In this document: in pieces, positions 12,801-19,100 of the stretch
How positions within the stretch are numbered: position 1 is the first letter of the stretch
Layout of the letters: every line of letters begins with the position of its first letter
Source of the DNA: Streptomyces sp. GQFP
Lineage (GTDB): Bacteria > Actinomycetota > Actinomycetes > Streptomycetales > Streptomycetaceae
Direction: 5' to 3'
DNA length: 64,000 nucleotides
Assembly (NCBI RefSeq): GCF_021545335.1
Contig: NZ_CP089312.1
Span: 4,340,001 to 4,404,000, forward strand
Program-made: the position numbers and the translations under genes
Notes under the pieces: generated by a model
Databases searched by the model: none
What the model was told of the DNA's origin: nothing
What the model saw: the letters and a program-made list of their open reading frames with translations, nothing else

Positions 12801-15419
12801 GGTCCGGACCCCTCCCGCCGACGCGTCAAGGTGTTCGACAACCGTGACGCCAGGATGCCGCTGGGCAGCTGGATCGTGAGCGAGCCGGACGACTTCGACT
12901 GGAGCGACAGCGACTCGTCCGACGGTCCCGAGGACCTGGTGACGGCGCTCGACGGAACCCGGTTCTCCCTCCGCGACATCACGAGCGTCACCATGGCTCT
13001 CGACAGCCGGTCCGTCGGCGTGATGCTGATGGACCGCGTCGACCAGTGGCTGCGCGAGACGTCCGTCGCGGACGTGGTGACGTCCACCGAGTGGCATCCC
13101 ACCGACGCCGTCACCCAGATGCGGATCGGCGCGCCCATCAGCGTGCCGTGGCGGGGGCGCAAGGTCTACATCGTGTGGATGCACACAGCGCCCGGCGTAC
13201 CGCGCGTCCACGTTCCCGGCATCGCCCCCGGAAGCGTGCGGAGCGAGGACATCGCCTTGCACGTCCGCAGGCGGCCCAGTCTGAAGCGGCTCGACGCCCG
13301 TGTGCCGGTCGTGCTCATCAGCTGCTGGGGTTCCGCGCGGGCCAGCAGGGAGCCGTTCGCCTACGACAGCCCCACGCCCTTCGTCGCCGATCCGCTCGGG
13401 ACGCCGTCCGTCGCCCAGAACTTCGTCAAGGTACTCCGGCGCGTCGTCTTCACCCCCAGCCGGACGCACTACTTCCAGAACCTCGGCGGCGGCGCCGCGC
13501 AGGGCATCTACACGTCCGCCCACGGGGACCAGGCCGACTGGGACGAGGTACGGCCGGAACCCGAGGACGCCGAACTGGACGCCCTCGCCGAGACCACCGG
13601 CCTCGGCGGCCTCGCGCTCGACGTGGAGGAGAGACGGGACACCACCCTGCGGCTGGTGCGCGCCCTGCGCATCGTCTACGGCGTCACCGTGGAGGACGAC
13701 CGGAACGCCTACCGCGCGCTGCTGCGCGACCTCGCCGCCCTGGAGATCCTGCGACGGCAGGACCCGGCCCACACGGGCACCGAGGCGTTCACCCTGGACC
13801 TGCTGGAGCGGGTCACCTGGGCGCACACCGGACAGCACCCCCGACCCGGCACCCCCCTGCCCCCGTCCCTGGACCCGGCCGACGTGCGCGCCGCGCTCGG
13901 GGCGGCGCGTGCCGCCCTGGACGCCGACGGCCGGGCCACGCTGTCCGGGTTCGTCCCCCTGCCCGCCGTGGACCGGGCGCGGGAGCTGCTGGCCACGGGT
14001 GACCTGGACGCACGGGCCAGGGAGGTGCTGGGCATCCCGCCCGGCTGGAATGCCACCCCGGCTGACCGCCAGTGGCTGCTGTGGGCCACCGTCAGGGCCG
14101 TCGAGGCGGTGGAGAACCATCCCGACGCGGACGCACTCACGATGCGGGCGCTGCACCTGCCGGCGGGGACGGACCCCCGCGCGCCCGCGCACCAGGAGGC
14201 GTTGCTGTGGACGGCGGCCGCGGCGGCGGGGGTCGGCCGTGACGTCCACAACCCGGTCGCGCTCGCCGCCCACGACCTGGAACGGCACGGCGCGCTGAAC
14301 CCCGCCAACCGCGTCTTCGCGGCGAACGGCCTCCCGATCGGGCGGAACTGGTCGCCGGGCACCCGCTCCGGCCTGCTCGACACCGGGCAGTACACCGTCG
14401 TCGACCCGCGGGGCGGGAGCGCCCAGCCGCCCTACGCGACTCCGTGGGCCGCCGGGCCCGATCTCGGCCAGCCGAACGTCCTGGTCCTCGTCCCGGGTAC
14501 CGAGCCGGGCACGGTCGCCTGGCCGTGGCCCGACGGAACCACCCGGTCCGTGCCCTACGAGGAGATCGCCGAAGTGCTCCGACACGACCCGATCCTGCTG
14601 GCGATACCCCCCGACCAGGCGCGGATCGTCCCGGTGGGTCTCGGAGCGGCCACGCGAGCGTTCGGCAACGTCCTCGCGAGCCGTGACGCCGTCAACCGCG
14701 TGGTGATCTCGACCCGGCACCCGCTCGCCCTCCAGGTGGACGCGGCGACACACACGGCCAGCCTCGTGATGACCACCACGTCGTCCAACAGGAACGGGGA
14801 CTGGAGTACGTCCCGCCCCAAGCGACTCGCGCAGCCGGCCGCCGTGCCCGCCGTGCCCGCCGTACCCGTGGGGACGTCCGCCGCCGTCTTGGACGACATC
14901 GAGCTGCCCCTGCGTCACCTCACTGATGACGGCGACTGGTTGCCGGGCGCCCTGGCGGACGGGCTGGCCACCCTGGCGCCCGGCCGCGCCCACGAAACCG
15001 GCCTGGGCGCCCTGCTCACCGGGCCGGACCCCGCCGGCGCGCTGCACCACTGGGTCGAGGCCCGGCTGGCCGCACCCGACGCGGCGGCGCGTGTCCCGCA
15101 CCTCGACGCCGACGGCTGGGCCGGTGACCGCAGGCCGACCGTCCCTGAACTGGACGCCCTGGGCGTGCCGTTGAGGGGCGAGCAACGCGGGTACGGCGAG
15201 CTCGCGGGAGGGCTGTCTCCCGGGGAGCTCACGCTCTCCCTCGCCCAGCGGTACCGGCTGCTGCGACAGTGGGGCGACCGCGGCGCCACCGTCACGGAGA
15301 TCGCCGCCACCCTGGCCGCGGCCGATCTCGGCATCCGCATCACGATCACCGAACCGGACGGCGGGGTACGGCACTTCGATGCCGCGCCAGTCGACGAACC
15401 GTTGGAGTCGCGACAGTGA
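3..15419 (+). CDS. Giant modular type VII-linked polymorphic toxin/adhesin, 5' partial
   Basis: The frame is open from the first base, and the first 65 codons match an internal module junction at 6370, so the true start lies upstream; 5,138 residues are visible. Order: one module (about 200-6560) with a long beta-rich region; a second copy of its beginning (6570-8230); a first GRNWTG/His-Cys module (8450-10200) with His-Gly at 9534 and Ser-Cys ending at 9680; a zinc-metallopeptidase-like domain with HEVAH at 10911-10925 and a downstream NEYEYFAQA helix, as in lethal-factor-like peptidases; an OmpA-like stretch (11600-11870); a second GRNWTG module (12240-13760) with His at 13182 and Ser-Cys at 13320-13325; a third, shortened module (14200-14800). 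Pro-rich linkers carrying acidic EEDxPLPAP motifs separate them. It resembles giant Streptomyces proteins labelled 'lonely Cys domain' (from memory). Secretion and toxicity are inferred. Confidence 0.8.
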   Translation, partial: VFRWYDAGDGTEGNSPLVEGSTIRLLVPRHLTVETDQPSADIDLVTPRETDVTWTPPPEGSQRQPVTSAPRQAPPQALLDGLHPWSVPAAASIARWAALTAVRHRTPPDVTAPPHVSGLHSTTRAGLRYDHSTGANMLRPRIDELLKHTYEVQVGNEKVLVGLDLDSAEMLGPVDGTVIKQRTYVQEDEEPKTESERAKGWNVSFGPELGGEVGHNSVINRTPVTVKSWVDGDKRSSAMGDTDERNKEGQRPYRNYRFDVSVVVTGPYGTVRMQVPGGLYGMLPIDRTTIGPDDGPSLLAGDLETQVDLLRPTTTPAIPPAPPVTVPVPVPTTSTDEAPPLDIVPVVERDEEQRRWIAEQVTERDLPDDLSGLGISDPDGIYDADDPVDQVRTVMAESESDTWPKALHAVAARATRRIWDQAYADFASETPDADPEATRQAWDMAVPLVMPLELHPVLADSRHAGGELRGAVRDVAALLVAGGTRNEARALADQRRQGLGLRGKGRGGGVPRTITAPAGSAAESSHAPPPTPVSAPPPGEGTRTPDTARDPFGQRLPIGRAVTLDGPRSGGLTEVPAAEAPPSPSTGKGKQPERWFTYRRTTPYGQVPEYTYQVSTGGEIDLPADGDTPTVTLPPEGWLRFGDDFVQMPTADAPDGAFLRGDSGWLGTLADPDALRDRMNAPGSAPVPYTLVVDPAGTHMYLVPTGADETAGASGDSGDSGAEGDSAVSIPLEGTAPDRTPWYLSHDAMGQAIVADSVKDLKFTRPWADLWAEQISQGLVLPDPGPGRSSDGLRAGIRDAIADLLVTKKASDWDDVLSVGRTVVVDGRLVWLRPMLRDLTFVPPVEGDGVKDYPVGFGSTQTGGETSKETIQGFSTLLFTGLNLGAKVAATVAGVAAPQVDISSAKTKASGWARTVLSGRKPFINEFNDFTAGLEMRVFVGGEEVTPPGSRVTVPDRLPVRLPGPYSSADGHRPDPDVPVAVRPTVPGRRNDPSQARELLHAVNMTPVIAGLHRNLLAAGLPAPSVRKVMRGWGMDSAPGFLSELTARNRYNWWSSGDTSDSTEVHGSLMGKKFRGHVRLKAEIDSLQYLGDSSIGTRDDIGSGYNRTAVSKGSSTGGLGGGYNTAGVGNLSAEPAEDPVSGHVTDSGGHGDVEDSKGHEKVTATGLVPAFGAAVSSHRSGGYSLDTGHLSHTVLNIRGDQSRYHTGLRLTATVESSTHTVAPVDVTTDSELSVPQREAADFVHRTVGRQWTADLRPTNGDTTGPRHKVYTPPRARRLRSLPSRLRPFRLGMGTTPRDQLFPPDPREPLALASRRGLGFSMPIALPGTEALQSDLRDAIGQLHDNAVGAKKATKSDWATADRDLAMFYSRPALESDPHQALLGVHRRIEVGGRTYKVSAKVKWGHRVDGPNPLTGPVNSDTNPTGDTYEMKVNARVVNGATVTGDRGRATKGHIAFGGGALIAIQEHELNLGSLHLKIPSMRIQLGALRGVFRASWSRTAKFKSLSKGYRRTETGGKVDEHRYSMTVWWTVTPETGKPSYLAGKLPVVARVANPQEHAPKVPMNLDQARQAGNVQVTMAEPRIERSLDFDTGTHGLYPAFHLLPELAQLAARMYAQGNGLPESWLHEPENWPEEIRDLAHPVVLSSRFDDLTSRFGHETELPKDGRHKQAFRIKLHTHAPTDLGSRDDVEVEHYLQGAATQAKDKDRELGLGVDGVVGPQFRFGADASHGEHHGPGGRLTFMGHGETGMTRTSGNSELDGRIDITRATYGGQVHTLRTTPVFQVTYVRWRGDELTEMTRYLTADEALDLLVPERRLADIQPPGNPTPRPVPEITVTEAPEVVDLEEPPVPDPQPIPSITITPPPDDENENENQRNTPPDQPDTRVPSHRTYLSPDLIAGIGHAEVLRADGVLDEITARLRQQKVLTTESGPEVAARPNLLMRTLRSSFSSGALHADTPALTTNQGVSRWLPIPGPFGSTRYLWVKVTATRLGAETAQRSRDEIKLTLRGESEHETGESETSGRESGGGIDVRARAGTGGSVHGGVEGGVDYVSSRSRTDEEAKKTVSIYRANPRDASEEFEHDITFRVETGISTELPEVLTVPARAPGKITRLYTGAPASDRSVFRWYDAGDGTEGNSPLVEGSTIRLLVPRHLTVETDQPSADIDLVTPRETDVTWTPPPEGSRRQPVTPVPRQALPQALVEGLHPWSVPAAASIARWAALTAVRHRTPPNVTAPPHVSGLHSTTRAGLRYDHSTGANMLRPNIEDLLKHEYKVQVGNEEVLVGLDLDRAEILGPPVGTVIKQRRYAQEDEEPKHESERAKGWNVSFGPELGGEVGHDTLINRTPVTVKSWVDGDKRSSAMGDTDERNKEGQRPYRNYRFDVSVVVTGPYGTVRMQVPGGLYGMLPVDPGTGRLADGLEGKILVRSLLAPPSLVPPTAEPGSGPRFPVVTTAPVVPVVPVVTTEESPVVDIIPARETRETRETRGIWDQAYADFASGTPDTDPEATRRAWDDAVGMVMPSTSQSHPVLADSRYAGEGFRDAVREVADLLVADGKRDYTQALADQLRQDLGLPPREPGDAFGTTTDTTPDPFARQWPIGHRLTVGGPRRGGRTEVPAREAPASPSRGKGKQPERWFTYRRPGVDGRYEVNSGGEIELPSGDGTPPRTLSPDGWLRYGDDFVHAPTPDAPDGAFLRGDSGWLGTLADPDGQWYRMASLDPAPVPHTLVVDPAGTHMYLVPDETAGADSDPAVRIPLPDTTGDVRIVPSPEADPPAPPPAPRVPTASASLSGTESSDTAVEEDIPLPAPPAPGQGARVPQILRDVFGSAVANIPANHPERYDVMLRGLAALAYARGNRPIDSPREMKRITRRILHLRGSVEMTRALYFDALSVAAEAYQAGRAHSLHAVAAYQLHRAGALGDASAMTGWHGSFLGRNWTGQALDLLVDLVGREERRGLEWSPPPWQGSPYVVVAEPGDPGMVVVRDGDGNPVEVPYEELAELVAYDPLRPPGAPVVLLVQDAGAGMRTLPSLVADRIGGRVWSMYGSLRLQPSADPPWRRVAFAESDPPGAYPVGAWVPSRPGQVPGGSRGVVKASDGSRFSDDDVEMFALTTPDRQRLTGLVLMDAPEMALREDDLQNVSQIRHYVDQSEYLPGISTARTGPLLPLPRSLTDAIVILAHGREGSASLPRRSTGQNHTVPDDEMAAFLERQIALLSAPADWPVWAVSCQLGRLPANTDPLERVPGASVVATWNARTVFTSDANQNVTGDTNPPYLTKIDDPDNPVFHYLAFPPEPGPDALSAWADDAGLPPNLEDRTTRVLRWIRAMRQLHGVDIDTNPALDPEFRVLLLGFGALERQAVERNMGPLTWAELARVAAAFAAPAGWATELSPALLGQLLAAYRAMEQPVYSAPPAPGSGAAASVAAMSEAPVSEAAVSEGLPQPGPVGGRMLPRAVVTGEVAGPVQEFESRLVGMGREDRFRAVSLLSPEQRRDLVSDPVSVEGLRRGLSAEEFAETAAQLMVVVQDGPGAPMPDQPVSAREAARARIARMLVDPGVAASLLKSGMRVVVVPKDVAMTALSAFRHLTGKPIAKGYARTWDTQRGSSGRRAITVPEENLLGEDTSVPDAHAYEDGYSTTDHEVAHAIHLYVLDDADRKVIRDSYLAKLNPPPGVDPLDVEWPDGIRRNLAGKATNNYSSMNEYEYFAQAVNAYLGSNAGTDEYTGRPRNNEAAWVRTHEPALLPILERLFGTDPQEAGPANPVEQTQAEHELWAGFRAFWDEVEGRYRPQPHTLAPVGPIAPVGPIAPVGPVAPVESSALSGEEDGEESGEEDVPLPAPPPPAPTPTTPPAPAPADRLSVTAAVPVPAPARPYIDFLNARKELDRDQLPKIDALAKALVADGLRDLAAGLGVPPVTVTGYGNGPRFAIGSGTVQQARETGLDRAKAVVHALRTAIARELAASGPALAAARARRGREIDVDDFPIFTLSGGRGVPTGGPTAGRPERRRAVIDIERSRLSGAVDTLERLFPKLALVDPQPDSQSLEEIADLVPLHPHFDPTAVSPGTGTGTDSDTDSGGDTDAGTYVLPDELRALYDLVIAATAAGQATSVAALTAFHLSRQGLFGDDTLFTAPDGTPQGGRNWTGSTTRGGVDLSSYDVVYAANRAAPHQPVRAPWTEPAGSPDPFTFATADGDHKRVELALPDGRRWWVPRRVFAELAGMDPALAKADPRVSVVLPSPKAADMGRELPAMVASRTGRPVWAHTGTVVLGAGPDPSRRRVKVFDNRDARMPLGSWIVSEPDDFDWSDSDSSDGPEDLVTALDGTRFSLRDITSVTMALDSRSVGVMLMDRVDQWLRETSVADVVTSTEWHPTDAVTQMRIGAPISVPWRGRKVYIVWMHTAPGVPRVHVPGIAPGSVRSEDIALHVRRRPSLKRLDARVPVVLISCWGSARASREPFAYDSPTPFVADPLGTPSVAQNFVKVLRRVVFTPSRTHYFQNLGGGAAQGIYTSAHGDQADWDEVRPEPEDAELDALAETTGLGGLALDVEERRDTTLRLVRALRIVYGVTVEDDRNAYRALLRDLAALEILRRQDPAHTGTEAFTLDLLERVTWAHTGQHPRPGTPLPPSLDPADVRAALGAARAALDADGRATLSGFVPLPAVDRARELLATGDLDARAREVLGIPPGWNATPADRQWLLWATVRAVEAVENHPDADALTMRALHLPAGTDPRAPAHQEALLWTAAAAAGVGRDVHNPVALAAHDLERHGALNPANRVFAANGLPIGRNWSPGTRSGLLDTGQYTVVDPRGGSAQPPYATPWAAGPDLGQPNVLVLVPGTEPGTVAWPWPDGTTRSVPYEEIAEVLRHDPILLAIPPDQARIVPVGLGAATRAFGNVLASRDAVNRVVISTRHPLALQVDAATHTASLVMTTTSSNRNGDWSTSRPKRLAQPAAVPAVPAVPVGTSAAVLDDIELPLRHLTDDGDWLPGALADGLATLAPGRAHETGLGALLTGPDPAGALHHWVEARLAAPDAAARVPHLDADGWAGDRRPTVPELDALGVPLRGEQRGYGELAGGLSPGELTLSLAQRYRLLRQWGDRGATVTEIAATLAAADLGIRITITEPDGGVRHFDAAPVDEPLESRQ
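6370..7219 (+). repeat. Long internal repeat of giant gene, copy B
   Basis: Second copy of the repeat at 1-850, in the same orientation and frame. The protein similarity runs on to about 8215 (WDQAYADFAS and KGKQPERWFTYRR blocks occur in both copies). After that, copy A leads into a second beta-rich segment, while copy B leads into the His-Cys/metallopeptidase part. The near-identity of silent positions suggests recent duplication or gene conversion. Confidence 0.92.
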
Positions 15420-16036
15420 GTTCCGCGTTGGAGGCATGGGAGGCACCCGAGGTGCCTGGGCCGCCCGATGTGCCCGAGGCATCCGAGGTGCCCGAGCCGC
15501 CTGAGCCTCCCGAGGAGATCGTGGAGGCCGCCCGGCTCGCCCCGGACCACTGGATCAGCGCGATCGATCCGGGCTGGCACGGTGAGGGCGTGCCGCCGGA
15601 CTTCGCCGTGGTCGGCCGGTGGCGTTCCGGAGCCGGCGGGGAGATCGAGGGGTGGGAGGACAACGACGCCTACCGCCCCTCCCCCGAGACCCTCGGCTGG
15701 CCGGAACCCACGGACGCCGTCGACGCCGCCCTCCAACTGGCCGTCACCGGCTACGGACCGCCCGAGGACGTGGCCGACGCGCTGGCCGACGCGGAGGTCG
15801 CGGTGCTCACACTGCCCGACGGATCGCCGGTGACCGCCACGGCGACCGAAGGCACGCCGGTGGTCCCCGTCTTCACCTCCGACCTCCACCTCGGCCTCGT
15901 CGGCGGCTTCGCCTTCGCGCGCCGGACCGTGGCCGACGTACTGGCCCAACTGCCGCCCGGGCACCGGCTGTACGTCAATCCGCCCAGCCCCGCGGGCGCG
16001 GTCCTGGAACTCGGAACGCCGGGGGAGCCCGGATGA
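15416..16036 (+). CDS. SseB-like type VII secretion-associated protein
   Basis: The GTG at 15416 overlaps the giant gene's TGA (GTGA), which implies translational coupling; a start further upstream in this frame would lie wholly inside the giant gene. It encodes 206 aa: an N-terminal run of Pro/Glu (PEPPEPPEE), a middle block with DHWISAIDPGW, and a C-terminal SseB-like part with VPVFTS, a Leu/Gly-rich stretch and YVNPPSP, as in small proteins annotated as type VII secretion-associated in Streptomyces. There is no signal peptide or membrane segment. Position and coupling suggest a cytoplasmic chaperone, targeting or immunity partner of the giant protein; which of these cannot be told from sequence. 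Confidence 0.72.
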   Translation: MSSALEAWEAPEVPGPPDVPEASEVPEPPEPPEEIVEAARLAPDHWISAIDPGWHGEGVPPDFAVVGRWRSGAGGEIEGWEDNDAYRPSPETLGWPEPTDAVDAALQLAVTGYGPPEDVADALADAEVAVLTLPDGSPVTATATEGTPVVPVFTSDLHLGLVGGFAFARRTVADVLAQLPPGHRLYVNPPSPAGAVLELGTPGEPG

Positions 16037-16185
16037 GCCCGCGTCGCCCGACGTTTACCGATTCGAGTTTCGAAAGCAACCAGCAGTAGTCCAAAGTTAG
16101 TTGAGCAACGAGTGTCATGTGTGCAATGTGTGTCAGGAGAGGGCGTAGGGGTGCGTGAAGTGAGTACGCCACGGGCGGAGACCGG

Positions 16186-19100
16186 ATGAGCCGCTGGAAC
16201 GGCCGTCCGGCCCGACGCCGTGCCGTCGCCGCGTCGTCGCGCACCGAAAGAGAGGAACAGGGCACAGCCCGGGTACTGGTCGAGGACCACGACGGACTGC
16301 TCCTGCTCCGCACGCCCACGGACGACACCCTGCACCCGGCCGACATCGCCGACCTCGCCCGCGTGCTGCGGGCCGAGGAAGGCGGCACCGTCACCATCGT
16401 CGCCGTCGCCGAGGGCGACGCGGCCGCGGCGCTCTGGCCCCGGCTGAGCGAGTCGCTCGACTCCCTGCGGGACACCGGCACCCGGTCGGTACGGCTGGTG
16501 ATACCCGGCGCCGGACACGACCGCCCGGACCGGCCCGCCCTGGCCCGCCGGATCGCCGAGTCATGGAACCTGACGGTCGAGGCCCCCGACGGGCCGGTGC
16601 TCGTGGTGCCGGGCGGCTCGGTGTTCGTGCCGCCCGGGGACGGCGGCTGGTGGCGGTTCGCCCCGGGGCAGGAGCCCGAGGTGCTCGGGCCGCGAGCCCC
16701 CGCCCCCGACTGGCAGGCCGCGGTACGCCGGGTGCCGGTCCGTACGGCGGACGGCTGCGTGGTGGACCAGATCCCCGCGGGCCTCCTGATCCGCCCGGCC
16801 GAGGCGTCCGCGCCCCGGCCCGGCGACCTGTTCCACGCCATACCGGTCGACCCAAGGCGTCCCGCCGTGGTCGTCGGCGTGCCGTGGGGCGAGGACGTCG
16901 TCGCGGCCGACGTCGCCGAACTCCTCGGCGCGCTGCCGGCCGCCGTCCGCCCCGGCGTCCGGCTCGCCCCCGGCGGGCGGCGGGACCTGCTGCCGCTGGG
17001 CCAGTCGGTGGCCGGTCTGCTGAACGCCGAGGTCGAAGTCACCACCGGGCTCCCGCTGTTCGCCGCCGACAGCCCCCTGGGCACGTACGGGGTACGGTCC
17101 GTGCTGGCCGGCCCGGACGGCGATCCGCGCTGGCTGCCCTTCGTGGACGCCGTGATGTGCCTGCCCCCGAGGCTGCCCGAGCCGGATGCGGCCGGAACCC
17201 CGGGGCCGGTTTCCGGGCCGGACGGCTCCTCCGCTCCCGTTCCCGCCCCCGCTCCCCGGCTGCTGCGCTGGTCCTCGCCGGTGCCGGACCCCGGCGGTGC
17301 GGACGACGGCGTGCTCCGCCTCTCCGACGAGTGGCAGGCCACCGTCACCAGGGCCGGGCTGTGGGTGGGCCCCCGTGACGGCACTCCGCTGCCGAGGAGC
17401 CTGAGCCCCGTGAGTATCGAGGGCCCCGTCGTCGAGGTCGGCCGCACCGGCGACCGCCTCGACGCCTCCCTCTGGCCCGTCCTTTCCCGCCTCCTCGACC
17501 GCCTCGCCCCCGACCTGCGCGCCCGCACCACTCTCCACGTGCACGCCACCCCGCCCGACGGCGGCCGTGCCCTGCGCGCCCTCGCGGCCGAACACGCCCT
17601 CCGTGTCATCCGCTTCGCGCCGCCCGCACGGACTCCGCGTGCGCTGCCCCGGGGCGCGACGGCGGTACGGGCGGGCGGTGCCGTGGGCGGCCCGGCCACT
17701 GTGGCCCTCCCGCACCCGATGGCGATGAGCAGCACCGCCGGAGACACCGCGGCAGCCGTCTCCGTACTGCCGCCGGGGACCGCTACCGCGCCTCCGGCCG
17801 CTCGCCCCGACCCGTCGCTGCCACGCCGGGCACCGGTCACGGCAGGCGGCGCGGCCGAGCCCGCCCCGGCGGCCCCGGGGCGCCCGGCCACTGTGTCCGG
17901 GCGCGACCCGGCCGGAGGACCGGGACCGTCGAGGCCAACGTTGTCACCTGGCGAGCCGCCCGCCGAGCCCACCACCGGTCTGGTCTCCGAGCCAGTCTCC
18001 GCGCCGGAGGCGTCCCGTCCCGAGCCGGTCTCCGGGTCGACCGCCGGACCGGTCTCCCCGGTGGCGGCAGCATCCGGGCTCATGGTTTCCGGGCCGACGT
18101 CCGCGCCGCAGGCGTCCCGTCCCGAGCCGACATCCGGGCAGGTCCCCAAGGCGACCGCCGAGCCGGTCTCCCCGGTGGCGGCTGCTGAGGCGACGGCATC
18201 CGGGCTCGCGGTTTCCGGGCCAGCGTCCGGGCCGACGTCCGGGCCGACGTCCGGGCCAGCGTCCGCGCCGCAGGCGTCCCGTCCCGAGCCGACATCCGGG
18301 CAGGTCCCCAAGGCGACCGCCGAGCCGGTCTCCCCGGTGGCGGCTGCTGAGGCGACGGCATCCGGGCTCACGGTTTCCGAGTCGGCGTCCGCGCCGACAT
18401 CCGCGCCGCAGGCATCCCGTCCCGAGCCGACATCCGGGCCGGTCCCCAAGGCGACCGCCGAGCCGGTCTCCCCGGTGGCGGCTGCTGAGGCGACGGCATC
18501 CGGGCTCACGGTTTCCGAGTCGGCGTCCGCGCCGACATCCGCGCCGCAGGCATCCCGTCCCGAGCCGACATCCGCGCCGGTCCCCGAGCCGACCGCCGGT
18601 CCGGTCCGCGAGGCGGCATCCGGTCCGGTCTCCGCGCCGGAGGCGCCCCGTCCCGAGCCGGTCGCCACCGGCGTGTCTGCTGCCCCTGTCGCTCCCGCCG
18701 TTCCTGTCCCCGTCACACCTGCCCGCCCGGTGCCGACCTCCGGGGGCGCGGCGCCGCGGCCGTCGTCCCCGGTGGGCGAGGAGACCCCGCGGAAGCGGGA
18801 CGACGGTCCTGTCGTCCCCGACCACTCCCCCGACCCCGCCCCCGATCCCGTCTCCGTCCACTCCCCCGCCCCCGCCCCCGCGGCCCGGCCCCCGGCAAAG
18901 GTGCCGGGCGGGTCCGGCGGCGGTCGGCCGCTGCCCGTCGTACCGGTGTCGCCTCGGCACCGCAGTACGGCCTCGGAGCGGGACTCCTTCCGGACGCTCG
19001 CGGAGCCGTTGTGGGAGCGGCACAGCGCGGCGGTGAACCGGGTGCTGGCGGGAATGCCCGCACTGCGGGGCGAGGAACAGGAGGCGGCCCGGATCGACCT

